Source: Spirosoma pollinicola
GTDB lineage: Bacteria; Bacteroidota; Bacteroidia; Cytophagales; Spirosomataceae
Direction: 5' to 3'
Length of the DNA: 64,000 nt
NCBI RefSeq assembly: GCF_002831565.1
Contig: NZ_CP025096.1
Coordinates: 6,191,014 to 6,255,013 of the forward strand
The translations under genes were made by a program, and so were the position numbers. The notes beneath the pieces are model-generated. The model did no database searches. It was not told the origin of the DNA and saw only the letters and a list, made by a program, of their open reading frames with translations. Below are positions 18,155 through 27,880 of this stretch, piece by piece. Numbering within the stretch: position 1 is the stretch's first letter; the number at the start of each line of letters is the position of its first letter.

Positions 18155-18279
18155 AAAATGGAACCGCACGGGCGGCCCCGACGGATGACACCGATTGAAC
18201 GGATTTTCACGGATAAAATTCAGTAACGTCAGTTGTTCCAATGGAAATCCGTTCAATCGGTGTCATCCGTGTTCCATTT
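18155..18279. repeat. Inverted repeat with a 16-bp GC-rich insertion in one arm
   Basis: Core arms 18181-18206 and 18245-18270 are perfect 26-bp reverse complements. The outer sequence continues to pair (AAATGGAAC on the left, GTTCCATTT on the right), but only the left arm is interrupted, by CGCACGGGCGGCCCCG at 18165-18180. The same GC-rich word with flanking AAC (19 identical bases) recurs at 46739-46757. It lies between convergent genes. Confidence 0.85.
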
Positions 18280-18306
18280 CTGTTACTAAAAAAGCGCCAA
18301 CATAGC

Positions 18307-19236
18307 CTATACCAAATTCAGCTCAAGTTCCTCCTGCAAGCGGGCATAATCAGCAAATAAGCCGTCGATTTGTTGTGCGATGGCTGGCGTAAATGTGCCT
18401 ACGTCTCGCCGGGTAAAGGTGGATACGTTGAGCCCCCGGCGCTGCAAAAAGTATTTCGAGGTGATCGGGTAAACGTGGTGCATAACGTCCATTTTATCGA
18501 TCAGAAACTGTTGAGCCCGGTCCACTTTTTCCTGTTGACTGGCATCATCGTAGTGTTGACAAAGCCAGACGATCAACTCGGGGAAGTAATTTCCCTGAAT
18601 GCAGGAGAGCCCCGCCGAACCAGCTTTTAACGACGCGACAGCGTGCCCCATATAGGCGTCATATAAACCAAAGCCAGGCCGGGAAGCCAGTCGGATTTTT
18701 TCCTTGATCTGGTCCAGGTCAAGACAGGTATCTTTGTGGTAGATGACCCGCCCGGTGTTCACAAACAGCTGTAAGTTCTCCGGCGAAATCAGGCGTTTAT
18801 AGGGAACCGGGCACTCATAAAACCCAACCGGAATCGTTTCGGTACGGTCCAGCAACTGAAAAACGCGCTCGTTGAAAACAGCCTCCGATTCGGTTTCCTC
18901 CGCCAGCAAACCCGTTATCAGAATAACGGCATCCGTACCGGTGTCATGCACCTGTTTCACAAAATCGGCCTGTTGGTCAATCGCCCCGCCGAACGTGCCG
19001 GTGGCCACAACAGGAACGGCCCCGTTCACCACCTTGATAACGTGGCCGATAATCTGAAGCCGCTCGGGCGCACTCAATTCAAACATTTCGCTCGACAGGC
19101 AATTGGCAAACAAACCAGCCGCACCAGCTTGCAGATAAAATTCGGTGAGCCGGGTCAGGGCATCAAAATCAATGGAGCCGTTGTCGGTAAATGGGGTGAG
19201 CATCACCGGAATAAAGCCTTTAGTCGCTGTTTTCAT
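18307..19236 (-). CDS. Dihydrodipicolinate synthase/N-acetylneuraminate lyase family protein
   Basis: A 309-residue class I aldolase-type TIM barrel. GFIPVMLTPFTDNGSID is the family start, YECPVPYKRLISP carries the catalytic Tyr region, and YHKDTC carries the Schiff-base Lys (about residue 167). Family members cleave or form C-C bonds with pyruvate, for example dihydrodipicolinate synthase, sialic acid lyase and 2-keto-3-deoxy sugar aldolases. Because it lies 1 bp from a Na+/solute symporter gene and near amino-sugar genes, a catabolic lyase for an imported sugar acid is more likely than lysine synthesis (inference). The usual GTTGE motif reads ANCLSSEM, an unusual substitution in the pyruvate-binding loop. 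Confidence 0.85.
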   Translation of the reverse strand: MKTATKGFIPVMLTPFTDNGSIDFDALTRLTEFYLQAGAAGLFANCLSSEMFELSAPERLQIIGHVIKVVNGAVPVVATGTFGGAIDQQADFVKQVHDTGTDAVILITGLLAEETESEAVFNERVFQLLDRTETIPVGFYECPVPYKRLISPENLQLFVNTGRVIYHKDTCLDLDQIKEKIRLASRPGFGLYDAYMGHAVASLKAGSAGLSCIQGNYFPELIVWLCQHYDDASQQEKVDRAQQFLIDKMDVMHHVYPITSKYFLQRRGLNVSTFTRRDVGTFTPAIAQQIDGLFADYARLQEELELNLV

Positions 19237-19237
19237 G

Positions 19238-20830
19238 TTAATTATTCGATACGATAGCCGCTCGTTTGGTGCGGTTTACTCTACCGCTTTTTAGTTTTGT
19301 CAAGAGTATACCGATCAAAAAGATGGTAAGGGTACCTACCACAATAATCATATTGCTATGAAGCGGATTGCGCAGATAGCTATAGGCATCGGGCAGGTTG
19401 CCGGAAAAGGTCATCCAGAGAATAACCAGCACACCAATGGCGGTGGCCGTAAGGGCTTCGTGGCCGTTGGTACGCCGACTGATCAGCCCCAGCAAAAATA
19501 GGCCAAGCATTCCAGCCGCAAAAATACCGGAGAGTGTCCACCAGGCATCCAGAATACTTTTTACGCCAATCATAGCCAGCCCCGCCACCAGGCCCATGAT
19601 GCCAACCACCACCGTGGCCAGATGCAGCAGCAAAAGCTGTTTTTTGGGAGACGGATTGGGGTTAAAATAGCGTTTGTAAATATCTTCGGTGAAGACCGTT
19701 GCCGATGCATTCATGCCCGAACTGATGGTACTCATGGCCGCCGACAGGATAGCAGAAATGATCAGGCCCATCAGACCCGGCGGCACATTGGTTACCATAA
19801 AATGCGGCATTACTTTATCGCCATAATCGGCGGGTTGGAGGGTGGCCATTAGCCGGGATACTTCACTGGCTGAGGCCGTAGCGGGTAAGCGATCCAGGGC
19901 CACTTTCTGTTTAATGGCTTCGATAAATTCGGGGTGAACCTGATAGTAGGCAAACAGGCAGGAGCCAATGACAAAAAACAGAAGTGACGCCGGCACGTAC
20001 AGCCATACGCAAAGCCAGAGCGATTTGGAAGCCTCTTTGGCCGAGGAAGTGGTATGATATCGCTGTATGTAATTCTGATCCATCCCGAAGTTATTCAGGT
20101 TGATAAAGAACCCGTATAGCAACACCACCCAAAACGAAGATTGGGTGAAATCGGGCGAAAACGTACCCAGACTAAATTTATCATGAGCCGCCCCAATGTC
20201 CACAATGGAGGATACGCCCCCCGGCATGGCCTGAACAATGAGGTAGAGAATCAGCAGGGCACCAAACGTTTTGACAACGGCTTGAACGACCTCCGTCCAG
20301 ATGACGGCTTCTATGCCACCCAAAACGGTATAGATGATAATGCAAACGCCCATCACGATCATAATCATCTGCATCGAGAAACCCGTCAGGGCCTGTAAAC
20401 TGAGGGCAATACCCAGAAAAATGGACCCCATGCGAGCCAGTTGGGTAAGTAAAAAACAAACAACGGCGTAGGTCCTTGCCCAGGGACCAAAGCGGTGCTC
20501 AAAGTGAGTGTAGGCTGATATTTCGCCCGTTTGCCGATAGAACGGCACAAAAAAACGAGCCGCCATGTATGCAGCCAGAGGCATGGATAAGCTAAAAACG
20601 AATGAATTCCAGTTTCCACCAAAGGCTTTCCCCGGAACGCCCAAAAATGTGTTGCTGCTCAGAAACGTAGCGTAAATGGACAAGCCCGTTGCCCAACCCG
20701 GAATAAGGCCCGATGCTTTGGTAAACTGATCGGCATTTTCGTTTTTTCGGGAAAAGTAAACGCCTACCAGCACCATAGCAACAAGATAGACGGCAATCAT
20801 AGCAAGATCAAAAAAAGGAAGGTTTTTCAT
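19238..20830 (-). CDS. Sodium:solute symporter (SSS family)
   Basis: A 530-residue inner membrane protein with about 13 hydrophobic segments, of the SSS/LeuT-fold family. Recognisable pieces are VYFSRKNENADQFTKASG after TM1, GLSIYATFLSSNTFLGVPG (the Na+ and substrate-binding TM2 region), YTVLGGIEAVIWTEVVQ and AILSAAMSTISSGMNASATVFTEDIY. Family members carry sugars, sialic acid, inositol or amino acids. The lyase gene starts just 1 bp after its stop, so transporter and lyase form one transcription unit. It is divergent from the chitobiase gene across 171 bp. Confidence 0.93.
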   Translation of the reverse strand: MKNLPFFDLAMIAVYLVAMVLVGVYFSRKNENADQFTKASGLIPGWATGLSIYATFLSSNTFLGVPGKAFGGNWNSFVFSLSMPLAAYMAARFFVPFYRQTGEISAYTHFEHRFGPWARTYAVVCFLLTQLARMGSIFLGIALSLQALTGFSMQMIMIVMGVCIIIYTVLGGIEAVIWTEVVQAVVKTFGALLILYLIVQAMPGGVSSIVDIGAAHDKFSLGTFSPDFTQSSFWVVLLYGFFINLNNFGMDQNYIQRYHTTSSAKEASKSLWLCVWLYVPASLLFFVIGSCLFAYYQVHPEFIEAIKQKVALDRLPATASASEVSRLMATLQPADYGDKVMPHFMVTNVPPGLMGLIISAILSAAMSTISSGMNASATVFTEDIYKRYFNPNPSPKKQLLLLHLATVVVGIMGLVAGLAMIGVKSILDAWWTLSGIFAAGMLGLFLLGLISRRTNGHEALTATAIGVLVILWMTFSGNLPDAYSYLRNPLHSNMIIVVGTLTIFLIGILLTKLKSGRVNRTKRAAIVSNN

Positions 20831-21001
20831 GCACGCACTGTCAATAAAGTAAAAATCGGGTAGGGACTGAAAATCGGGTTTACATCACGGACATTCGTTG
20901 GCGTGAGCCCTGAGGCATTAAAAAATAAAAAAGCCCATGTCTGTCGATAGTATCTTTAGTACTGAATCAAGTACTATATGGGCTACTTAACCTGACTATT
21001 T

Positions 21002-23593
21002 ATGCGTACTGGTTTTTATACTACCCTTTGTTTTTTGGTTCTTATTGGTGCAAATAGCTGTCGGTCATCAACTAAAGGAAGCGAAGAAGACGGAAAACTA
21101 CTGGCTGTTTCCTGGGAACTGGTCAGTAATTTCACGGAGGTAGAAAATGGATTCAAGGCTTGCTTTACGCTGACAAACAACAGCAGCTTACCCCTGACGG
21201 ATGCGAATTGGACGTTATTTTTCAACATGTCGCCCCGGCCTGTGCTTCCCGCCAAAACACCGCAACCCGCTACGGTTCAGCACATAAACGGCGACTGGTA
21301 TAAGCTTAAGCCCAATAAAGGGTTTAGCCTTAAACCGGGAGCTTCAACGACCGTTCTGTATGAAGGTACAGAGGCCATTACGAAGGTCACCGATGCTCCT
21401 ATGGGCATGTACATTGTTTTTTACGATTAGGAAGGGAAGGAAGAAAACGTGGTTGAGATTGCGAACTACACCGTCCGGCCATTTACCCGGAAAGAGCAGA
21501 TGATTCGGGGTAAGGACGATCTGGAGCCATTGCCAACCGCCCAAAATACGTATCGAAATAATCTGGCGTTTTCCCTGCTACCGGCTGAACAGCTCCAGAA
21601 AATCATTCCGTCGCCCATTAAATTGACTACTGGTGCGGGACGGCTGGCCTTAACGTCCTCATTGCCGATTTATGCGGAGAAGGGGCTCGAAAATGAAGCT
21701 GATTTCCTGAAACAGAAACTAAAAGCACTAACCGGAAAAGACTTTTCGATCAGCACCGGAACCCCGTCGGCAAAGGGTATTCTCCTGAAAACGGGCCCTA
21801 TCAGCGTTAAAGGAATTACCAAAGAAGCCTATAAACTGGATATCGACGGAAACGGCGTGTCCATTACCGGAAGCGATGCTGCCGGGGTGTTTTACGGTGT
21901 TCAGAGCTTATTGGCACTTATACCTATAGAAGCCTATTTGACCCCGGCAGCCGACATTGAGCTTAGGTACACGCAAATTGAAGACGCTCCCCGTTTCCCA
22001 TTTCGCGGGCTACACCTGGATGTAAGCCGAAACTTTCAAACGAAGGAGACAATTCTGCGGATTCTTGACCTGCTGGCGTTTTATAAAGTCAACCAATTTT
22101 TGTTCTATACGACCGAGGACGAAGGCTGGCGTCTAGAGATTGACGGCCTGCCCGAACTGACCAAAGTTGGTGCACAACGGCAGCATACGTCCGGTAAAGA
22201 AACCTCCGTGCTGCACCCGGCCTATGGGTCCGGCCCAACCCCATACAAAGAGGGCAAATACGGCAGTGGCTATTACACAAAGGCTGATTTTGTCGAAATT
22301 CTGAAATACGCGAAAGCGCGTCATATCAAGGTTATTCCTGAGTTGAATTTTCCGGGTCATGCGCGGGCCGCTATCAAAGCTACGGAAGCTCGCTACGAGC
22401 GGTTGATGAAGGAAGGTAAACCGAAAGAAGCCAGCGAATACCGACTCATCGACCCTGACGACAAATCGGTGTATATGTCGGCGCAGGGATATTCCGACAA
22501 TGTGGTAAGTGTTGGACCGGAGTCTACCTATCATTTCTATGAAAAAGTGGTAGACGAAATCACTAAACTATACAAGGAAGCTGGCCTTCCGATGGATGTT
22601 ATGCACGCCGGTGGCGATGAAGTACCCGAAGGGGTCTGGACAAAATCGCCAATAGCGGCCAAACTTCTCAAAGATAACCCGACGATAAAAGACCCTAAAA
22701 ATTTACAGGCTTATTTCTTCCGCAACTTGCTGAAACGACTCAGAAAACGCAATCTTGAGGTGCATGGCTGGGAGGAGGTTGCCCTTACTAAACTGGCAAA
22801 CGGGACGTATGTGCCAAATTCCGAATTTGTTGGTCAACATGTGGTTCCTTACATCTGGAACAATCTTTTTGATCCCGATTTAGGTAATCGGATGGCCAAT
22901 GCCGGATATCCGGTTATTCTGTGCAACGTATCGAATTTCTACTTCGATATGGCCTACAACAACGATCCGCAGGAGCCGGGACTTTATTGGGCCGGATACG
23001 TTGACACCCGAAATAACTGGGCCTTTGCCCCCTTCGATATGTTTAAGACTACCTATAAAACGGCTATGGGAAAACCAATCAATTTTGCCGGTCTGGAACG
23101 AATGAGGCCCGATGCGCGTAAAAACGTACTGGGTATTGAAGCGCAGCTCTGGAGTGAAACGGTCAAAGGACGCGATATGGCCGAATACGACATTCTGCCC
23201 AAGTTACTCGGCTTTGCCGAGAGCGCCTGGGCACCGGAGCGGCCGTGGGAAACCATCGAAAACCGGCAGGCCCGTGAGAAGTCGATGGCCGTGGGCTGGA
23301 ATGTATTTGCGAATACGCTGGCACAGAGGGAACTGCCCCGACTGGCCCGCATAAACGGGGGGTATAACTATCGGCTGCCGCTGCCGGGGGCTACATTCGA
23401 CAAAGGTCTGCTAACCGCCAATGTCGAGCTGCCGGGTCTGCTGGTTCGATACACAACCGATGGCTCCGAACCTACCATGCAATCGGCCTTGTATACGGCT
23501 CCAGTGAAGGTGACGGGTACGGTGAAACTGAAAAGTTTTGATCGCGCTGGTCGGTCGAGCCGGTCAGCGATTGTTGCCGTTCCAAATCCATGA
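21002..23593 (+). pseudogene. GH20 beta-N-acetylhexosaminidase (chitobiase) interrupted by one in-frame TAG
   Basis: The frame runs without a shift from 21002 to 23593 (863 codons before the final stop) but holds TAG at 21428-21430, codon 143. Before it lie a lipoprotein signal (LVLIGANSC) and a chitobiase N-terminal carbohydrate-binding domain ending APMGMYIVFYD. After it come EGKEENVVEIANYTVRPF, a GH20 small domain, the GH20 barrel with the catalytic HAGGDEVPEG (Asp-Glu pair) and a C-terminal beta domain (VRYTTDGSEP). Protein homology carries on across the stop. A restart at GTG 21449 would lack a signal peptide. It may be a point nonsense mutation, a readthrough site or a sequence error. 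The intact enzyme would release GlcNAc from chitooligosaccharides. Confidence 0.8.
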
Positions 23594-23636
23594 GGTCTCG
23601 CAGACCGTATGGGTTAAAACCAAAAACTGCTTTTTT

Positions 23637-24473
23637 ATGACTATTGGGGTTGATTTAGGAGGGACCAACGTACGGGTTGGTCTGGTCGATAAAGGCGTAC
23701 TTGTTGACCAGCGTAGCATGGCGCTGGAGCAAAAAGACTCGCTATCGGCAACGCTGGCGCAGTTGATCGAACTGATCCGGCCATTCACGCAGGCATCCGT
23801 AAACAGCATCGGTATTGGCGTTCCGTCGGTGGTCGACATAGAGCGAGGCATTGTCTACAATGTGGTCAATATTCCGTCCTGGGAGGAAGTGCCTCTGCGC
23901 GATATTCTGGAAAAAGAGTTTGATCTGCCGGTTTTTATCAACAATGATGTAAATTGTTTTATTCTCGGCGAACATCAATTCGGGCTGGCAAAGGGCTATC
24001 GGTCGGCGGTCGGGATGTCTATTGGTACGGGCTTGGGTTCGGGTATTATCATCGACAATCAACTCTATTCGGGTAGTAACTGCGGGGCGGGTGAAATTGG
24101 GTTGTTGCCTTATCTCGACAAAAACATCGAATCGTATGCTGCTTCCGTTTTTTTTGAGGCTGTTCACGGAACAACTGCTCTTGACGCCAGTCAGGCGGCT
24201 AAACTGGGATCGACAAGCGCCCTGCAACTCTGGGCCGAATTTGGAAAACACTTTGGTGTGGCGGTCAAAGTAGTACTCTATACCTACGACCCGGACGTAA
24301 TTATTCTGGGAGGCTCCATTGCCAAAGCCTATCCTTTTTTCAAAGCCGCCATGTTTGACAGTATGGCTGACTTTGCCTATCCGGTAACCCTCCAGCGGCT
24401 GAAAATTTTTCAGTCTCAGAATGAGAACATTGCGTTGCTTGGAGCTGCTGCCCTGGTGCGTCAACTGGTTTAA
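23637..24473 (+). CDS. ROK family sugar kinase (probable amino-sugar or glucose kinase)
   Basis: A protein of 278 residues from the ATG at 23637, where the family start TIGVDLGGTNVRVGLVD begins; longer frames overlap the chitobiase end. The phosphate-binding DLGGT loop, INNDVNCFILGEHQFG (catalytic Asp region) and GMSIGTGLGSGIIID are all present. The zinc-binding CxCGxxGCxE motif of classical ROK proteins is missing: AGEIGLLPYLDKNIESYAA runs straight through that place. Next to a chitobiase, phosphorylation of N-acetylglucosamine or glucose is the likely job (inference). The MFS transporter gene starts 25 bp downstream. Confidence 0.88.
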   Translation: MTIGVDLGGTNVRVGLVDKGVLVDQRSMALEQKDSLSATLAQLIELIRPFTQASVNSIGIGVPSVVDIERGIVYNVVNIPSWEEVPLRDILEKEFDLPVFINNDVNCFILGEHQFGLAKGYRSAVGMSIGTGLGSGIIIDNQLYSGSNCGAGEIGLLPYLDKNIESYAASVFFEAVHGTTALDASQAAKLGSTSALQLWAEFGKHFGVAVKVVLYTYDPDVIILGGSIAKAYPFFKAAMFDSMADFAYPVTLQRLKIFQSQNENIALLGAAALVRQLV

Positions 24474-24498
24474 AACGCCCTCCGTCAACCAAGTCGAA

Positions 24499-25482
24499 AT
24501 GAAACGAAACGCCCTGGTTGTTGCCCTGATTCTATTAATTTTCTTTGTTATCTCCTTTTTGACCAATATTCTGGGGCCTATTATTCCCGATCAGGTCGAG
24601 AGTTTCCAGATACGTATCGGGTTGGCGGGGTTTCTTCCTTTTGCTTTTTTTGTTACTTATGGTGTATCCATTCCATCGGGAATTCTGGTAGAAAAATACC
24701 GGGAAAAGCTGGTTCTGATCTGGGCCTTTTTTCTGGCCTTTCTGGGGTCGCTCCTCTTCGCCCTGATCCCGCATTTTTCGGTCGCCCTGGTGTCGTTGTT
24801 TTCTATTGGTGTGGGAATGGCCATGTTGCAGGTTGCTATTAACCCGCTGCTGCGCGTGGCTGGGGGCGAAGAGCACTTTGCCTTTAACTCGGTGCTGGCG
24901 CAACTTTTTTCGGGAGCCGCTTCGTTTTTCAGCCCATTGCTCTACAGCTACTTTGTGCTGACGATCCATACCGATACAACCTCTTTTTTACTTCGGCTAC
25001 TCAACTAGGTTGTACCGCTTCATTTCGAATGGGTGTCGTTGTATTGGATCTTTGCCCTCACAACCCTGCTTATGATGGTAGTGGTGGGGCTGGTCAAATT
25101 TCCGGCTGTGGCCCTCAAAGACGATGAACGTATAGAGATTGGCGGAACACTTACCGAACTACTTAAAAATAGAACGATGCTTCTCTTCTTCGCCGGGATA
25201 TTTGCTTATGTGGGCACCGAGCAGGGCATTTCTAACTGGATGTCAAAATTCCTGCAACTCTATCATGGCGTTGATCCGGCGACCGAGGGCGCTACGGCGG
25301 TAGCTTATTTCTGGGGGCTGATGACCATTTGCTGCCTGCTCGGCTTAGTGCTTCTGAAGTTTGCCGATAGTCGTAAAGTTCTGATTTTCTTTACAGTAGG
25401 TGCCATTTTGTCGTTGGTGTTGGGCTTGTTATATGGCCGGGAAATGAACGAGCTAGGGTGCCCGCCCAATTCGGCCACGTAG
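24499..25482 (+). pseudogene. MFS sugar transporter with an in-frame TAG and a missing 3' end
   Basis: The frame from ATG 24499 holds TAG at 25006-25008 (codon 170) and continues in the same frame to 25482. Residues before the stop (KRNALVVALILLIFF, GPIIPDQVESFQ, then about five membrane segments) and after it (SLYWIFALTTLL, TLTELLKNRTMLLFFAGIFAYVGTEQG) belong to one sugar/fucose-type MFS permease. The product ends in an unrelated tail (GREMNELGCPPNSAT) after about 327 residues, against roughly 400-440 for the family, so the last membrane segments are gone. The convergent gene starts 4 bp beyond the stop. Both lesions together argue for a true pseudogene. Confidence 0.82.
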
Positions 25483-25486
25483 TCTG

Positions 25487-27853
25487 TCACTCATTCACCT
25501 TTTCTTTCAGCAGCCAGATATCCGAAATGCGGGAATTTTGCCGCCAGTTCAGGTGCGATTCTTCGGGCTGGTCGAATGTCACGCTAATGCGGCCATCCTG
25601 CGTAGCCGACAAGGGAATGATCCATTCTTTAACCGTATCAGCTTCGCGGTTATAGATCATGGGTTCCAGCCGCTGGCCATCCACGCGCAAAAGGGCTTCG
25701 CCAAAACCAACCACCCGAAGGCTGTACCGCGCACCGGGGTCGAGGTTTTCATAACTAAGCGCCGGGCTTCGCTGAAACGTTTGCGACGATAATCGGGCAC
25801 GGCTTAGGCCATCTTTCCACCAGGCAATATCGGTGGCATCGTCGGAGATGGTTTTTATGCGTGGCCCTTTACTTATGTTCGATACATCGTCGTAGAAACT
25901 GCCTTTCCCTGGATTTTCCCAGGTGCTGATTTCCCGCAGGCGGGTTACCTGCTCGCCCGTCGTTTTCAGCGATCTGATTTTTATAAATTCATCGGCCAGC
26001 CACCAGCGGTTGTTTAATGGGTAATCGACGAAGTCCAGTACGCAGCCCCGTTCGTACCCTTTCGCTTTGTACTTCGCCACACTTGTTTGTAAACCAATCG
26101 ACGCAAATAAATCGGCGCATAACGTCTCTATTTTGCTTTTTAACTCAGGCGAAATGGGGCTTTTATCAGGCTGATTAACAATGTCAAGAGCCTGGTTCAT
26201 TGCTGTTTCGGGTCCTATCGCATTGGCGTTGACTAGTATAAAATTCGCTTTCTTTTCAAGGCTTTGTTCATACAATAACCGCCTGCGGGTGTAGGTGTCG
26301 TAATTGGCGCGGAGCAGACAAAGCTGCCAACGCCAGTTGGTTGCCAAAGCGGGGTTATCGGCTTCCAACTTTTTCCAGAAAGCAAACGTTGTTTCAACAC
26401 CCCCGTTTTCGGCTAATGGACCCTGCCAATTTTGTTCGAGGGCCGCAATTCCATTGGCGGCAGCTTCGTCCAGCTTCGGGCCATAGAAAAAACGGCCATA
26501 ATCGGTCAATAGCTCATGTACATCCGCATCCGAACGCCAACCGCGCTGGCTCCAGATCACCTTGTTGACGTCGTCGTGACACCCATCCGAATACGAAACA
26601 AAGCCGTCGGTAAACGGGGCGGAGTTTGCCTGTGTTTTCGCAAAAAAATACGGGCGCGGATTGGTGGCTTCGCGGCCCAGTGTAAGAGCATACGCCTGAT
26701 CCCAACGTTCGACCGGGTATTCGCAACGAATGTTGTGGGTAATGTCGGGATATTGCCGGAGCTGGTATTGTTTCGGCAACCGATAGCGGGTTTCGGCCAG
26801 CGATGGGCTTCCCGGCCCATGTACGACCCCCGCTAGCCAATCGGGTTTTTGTTTGGCCAGATAGCTATAGAAATAATCAATCTGTTCAACCGTAAACCCT
26901 TGCAGCGATAGCCAGATTTTCGCTTTCGGATGGTATTTGATCAGGCGAGTTTGCAAGTCGTTCAGGAAAGGCATTACCACTTTCGGGTGGTTATCACCCG
27001 GATCGCCCCCCGGCACGAAAATGTGGTCGAGACGAGGGCAGGACCGGTAAAACGCTTCGTGCAAATCGAGTTCGGCTTTTCGCTTGATTGAGTCTGTCAA
27101 GTTAATCGTGGCGGGTGTCCACACCCAATAATCGAGGTCGTATTTCTGACATATTTCACTCATTTTTATCCGCATCTCCGAGGCCGGTAGTTTAAAGTGG
27201 GAGCTGGGCTTTTCGGCTTCATGAAAGGGAATACCCTCAATGGCATTTGTCCCAAAAATGGCCAGCTCCCGAATATACTGGTCAAACTGAGCTACAGACC
27301 AGGCGTCGTATGAGTTGGCCGTTGACCGATACCCCAATTGATGCCCGCGTATTGGGTAGTCAGGTGCCGTTGCTATATCGGCGGGTACGGACAACTCCAG
27401 CCGGTTTTTATCCATGTTGAGCTTTCGCAGTACCCAGCCGGCACCGAACAGAATACCACGGGCATCGGCCCCTATAATCCAAAGCGTAGTTCCCTTTGGG
27501 GTAGTTTCCTCAACAACCCGAAAGCCTTCAGGCATCAATTCGGGCTGGTCTTTGCTCGTGTTAACCGGAACCCGAACGCCCTGTAAAACCTGATCGCCAG
27601 ACAGCACAAAGGCCACGCAGACTGTGTTCGTTTTGGGCCAGTTAGACACAGTCTTAAGCGTTATTCCGGTTCGCCGGGCCACTTCCTCTACAAATACTTG
27701 CGGGGCCGTTTCGTGCATGGGCGCAGGTACCGAGGGCGATATGAGTAAAACGGCCCGTTCAAGCGTGATGGACTGGGCTGCCAGTGATGCGGAACCCACT
27801 AACATCAGGATAAGAAATGAAAAGATGCCCGTTTTATGCCGGTTCGAATTCAT
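25487..27853 (-). CDS. Exported glycoside hydrolase-like protein (GH20-like/alpha-glucuronidase-like N-terminal fold), substrate unknown
   Basis: A 788-residue protein with a signal peptide (FSFLILMLVGSASLAAQ). Residues ~30-160 form an alpha/beta domain like the non-catalytic domain before GH20 and GH67 barrels (PKGTTLWIIGADARGILFGAGWVLRKL). From ~170 a TIM-barrel-like region starts at PIRGHQLGYRSTANSYDAW, with acidic spots at LDYWVWTPATIN, HIFVPGGDPGDNHP and DGCHDDVNKVIW. The C-terminal ~110 residues look like a beta-sandwich (YSLRVVGFGEALLRVDGQ). Catalytic residues cannot be fixed by eye. It probably shares a transcript with the aminotransferase gene, 27 bp upstream. Confidence 0.75.
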   Translation of the reverse strand: MNSNRHKTGIFSFLILMLVGSASLAAQSITLERAVLLISPSVPAPMHETAPQVFVEEVARRTGITLKTVSNWPKTNTVCVAFVLSGDQVLQGVRVPVNTSKDQPELMPEGFRVVEETTPKGTTLWIIGADARGILFGAGWVLRKLNMDKNRLELSVPADIATAPDYPIRGHQLGYRSTANSYDAWSVAQFDQYIRELAIFGTNAIEGIPFHEAEKPSSHFKLPASEMRIKMSEICQKYDLDYWVWTPATINLTDSIKRKAELDLHEAFYRSCPRLDHIFVPGGDPGDNHPKVVMPFLNDLQTRLIKYHPKAKIWLSLQGFTVEQIDYFYSYLAKQKPDWLAGVVHGPGSPSLAETRYRLPKQYQLRQYPDITHNIRCEYPVERWDQAYALTLGREATNPRPYFFAKTQANSAPFTDGFVSYSDGCHDDVNKVIWSQRGWRSDADVHELLTDYGRFFYGPKLDEAAANGIAALEQNWQGPLAENGGVETTFAFWKKLEADNPALATNWRWQLCLLRANYDTYTRRRLLYEQSLEKKANFILVNANAIGPETAMNQALDIVNQPDKSPISPELKSKIETLCADLFASIGLQTSVAKYKAKGYERGCVLDFVDYPLNNRWWLADEFIKIRSLKTTGEQVTRLREISTWENPGKGSFYDDVSNISKGPRIKTISDDATDIAWWKDGLSRARLSSQTFQRSPALSYENLDPGARYSLRVVGFGEALLRVDGQRLEPMIYNREADTVKEWIIPLSATQDGRISVTFDQPEESHLNWRQNSRISDIWLLKEKVNE

Positions 27854-27880
27854 AAAAATGGGTGAGAAATCAGTGTAGGC

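Noticed and set aside
20932..20984. Riboswitch-like fold between the symporter and chitobiase genes
   Set aside because: Only a 7-bp outer pair (AGCCCAT/ATGGGCT) and an AGTACT hairpin; matches no riboswitch consensus that I know, and could be a simple operator.
23742..24566. 274-codon open frame on the minus strand over the ROK kinase gene
   Set aside because: The plus strand encodes clear ROK motifs; the antisense translation has none.
21428..25008. TAG recoded as a sense codon (two in-frame TAG in adjacent genes)
   Set aside because: TAG ends other intact genes here (pit at 43037-43039, the DsbD-like gene at 47967-47969, pdxJ at 38320-38322), and prfA, which reads UAG, is intact. No suppressor tRNA was seen.
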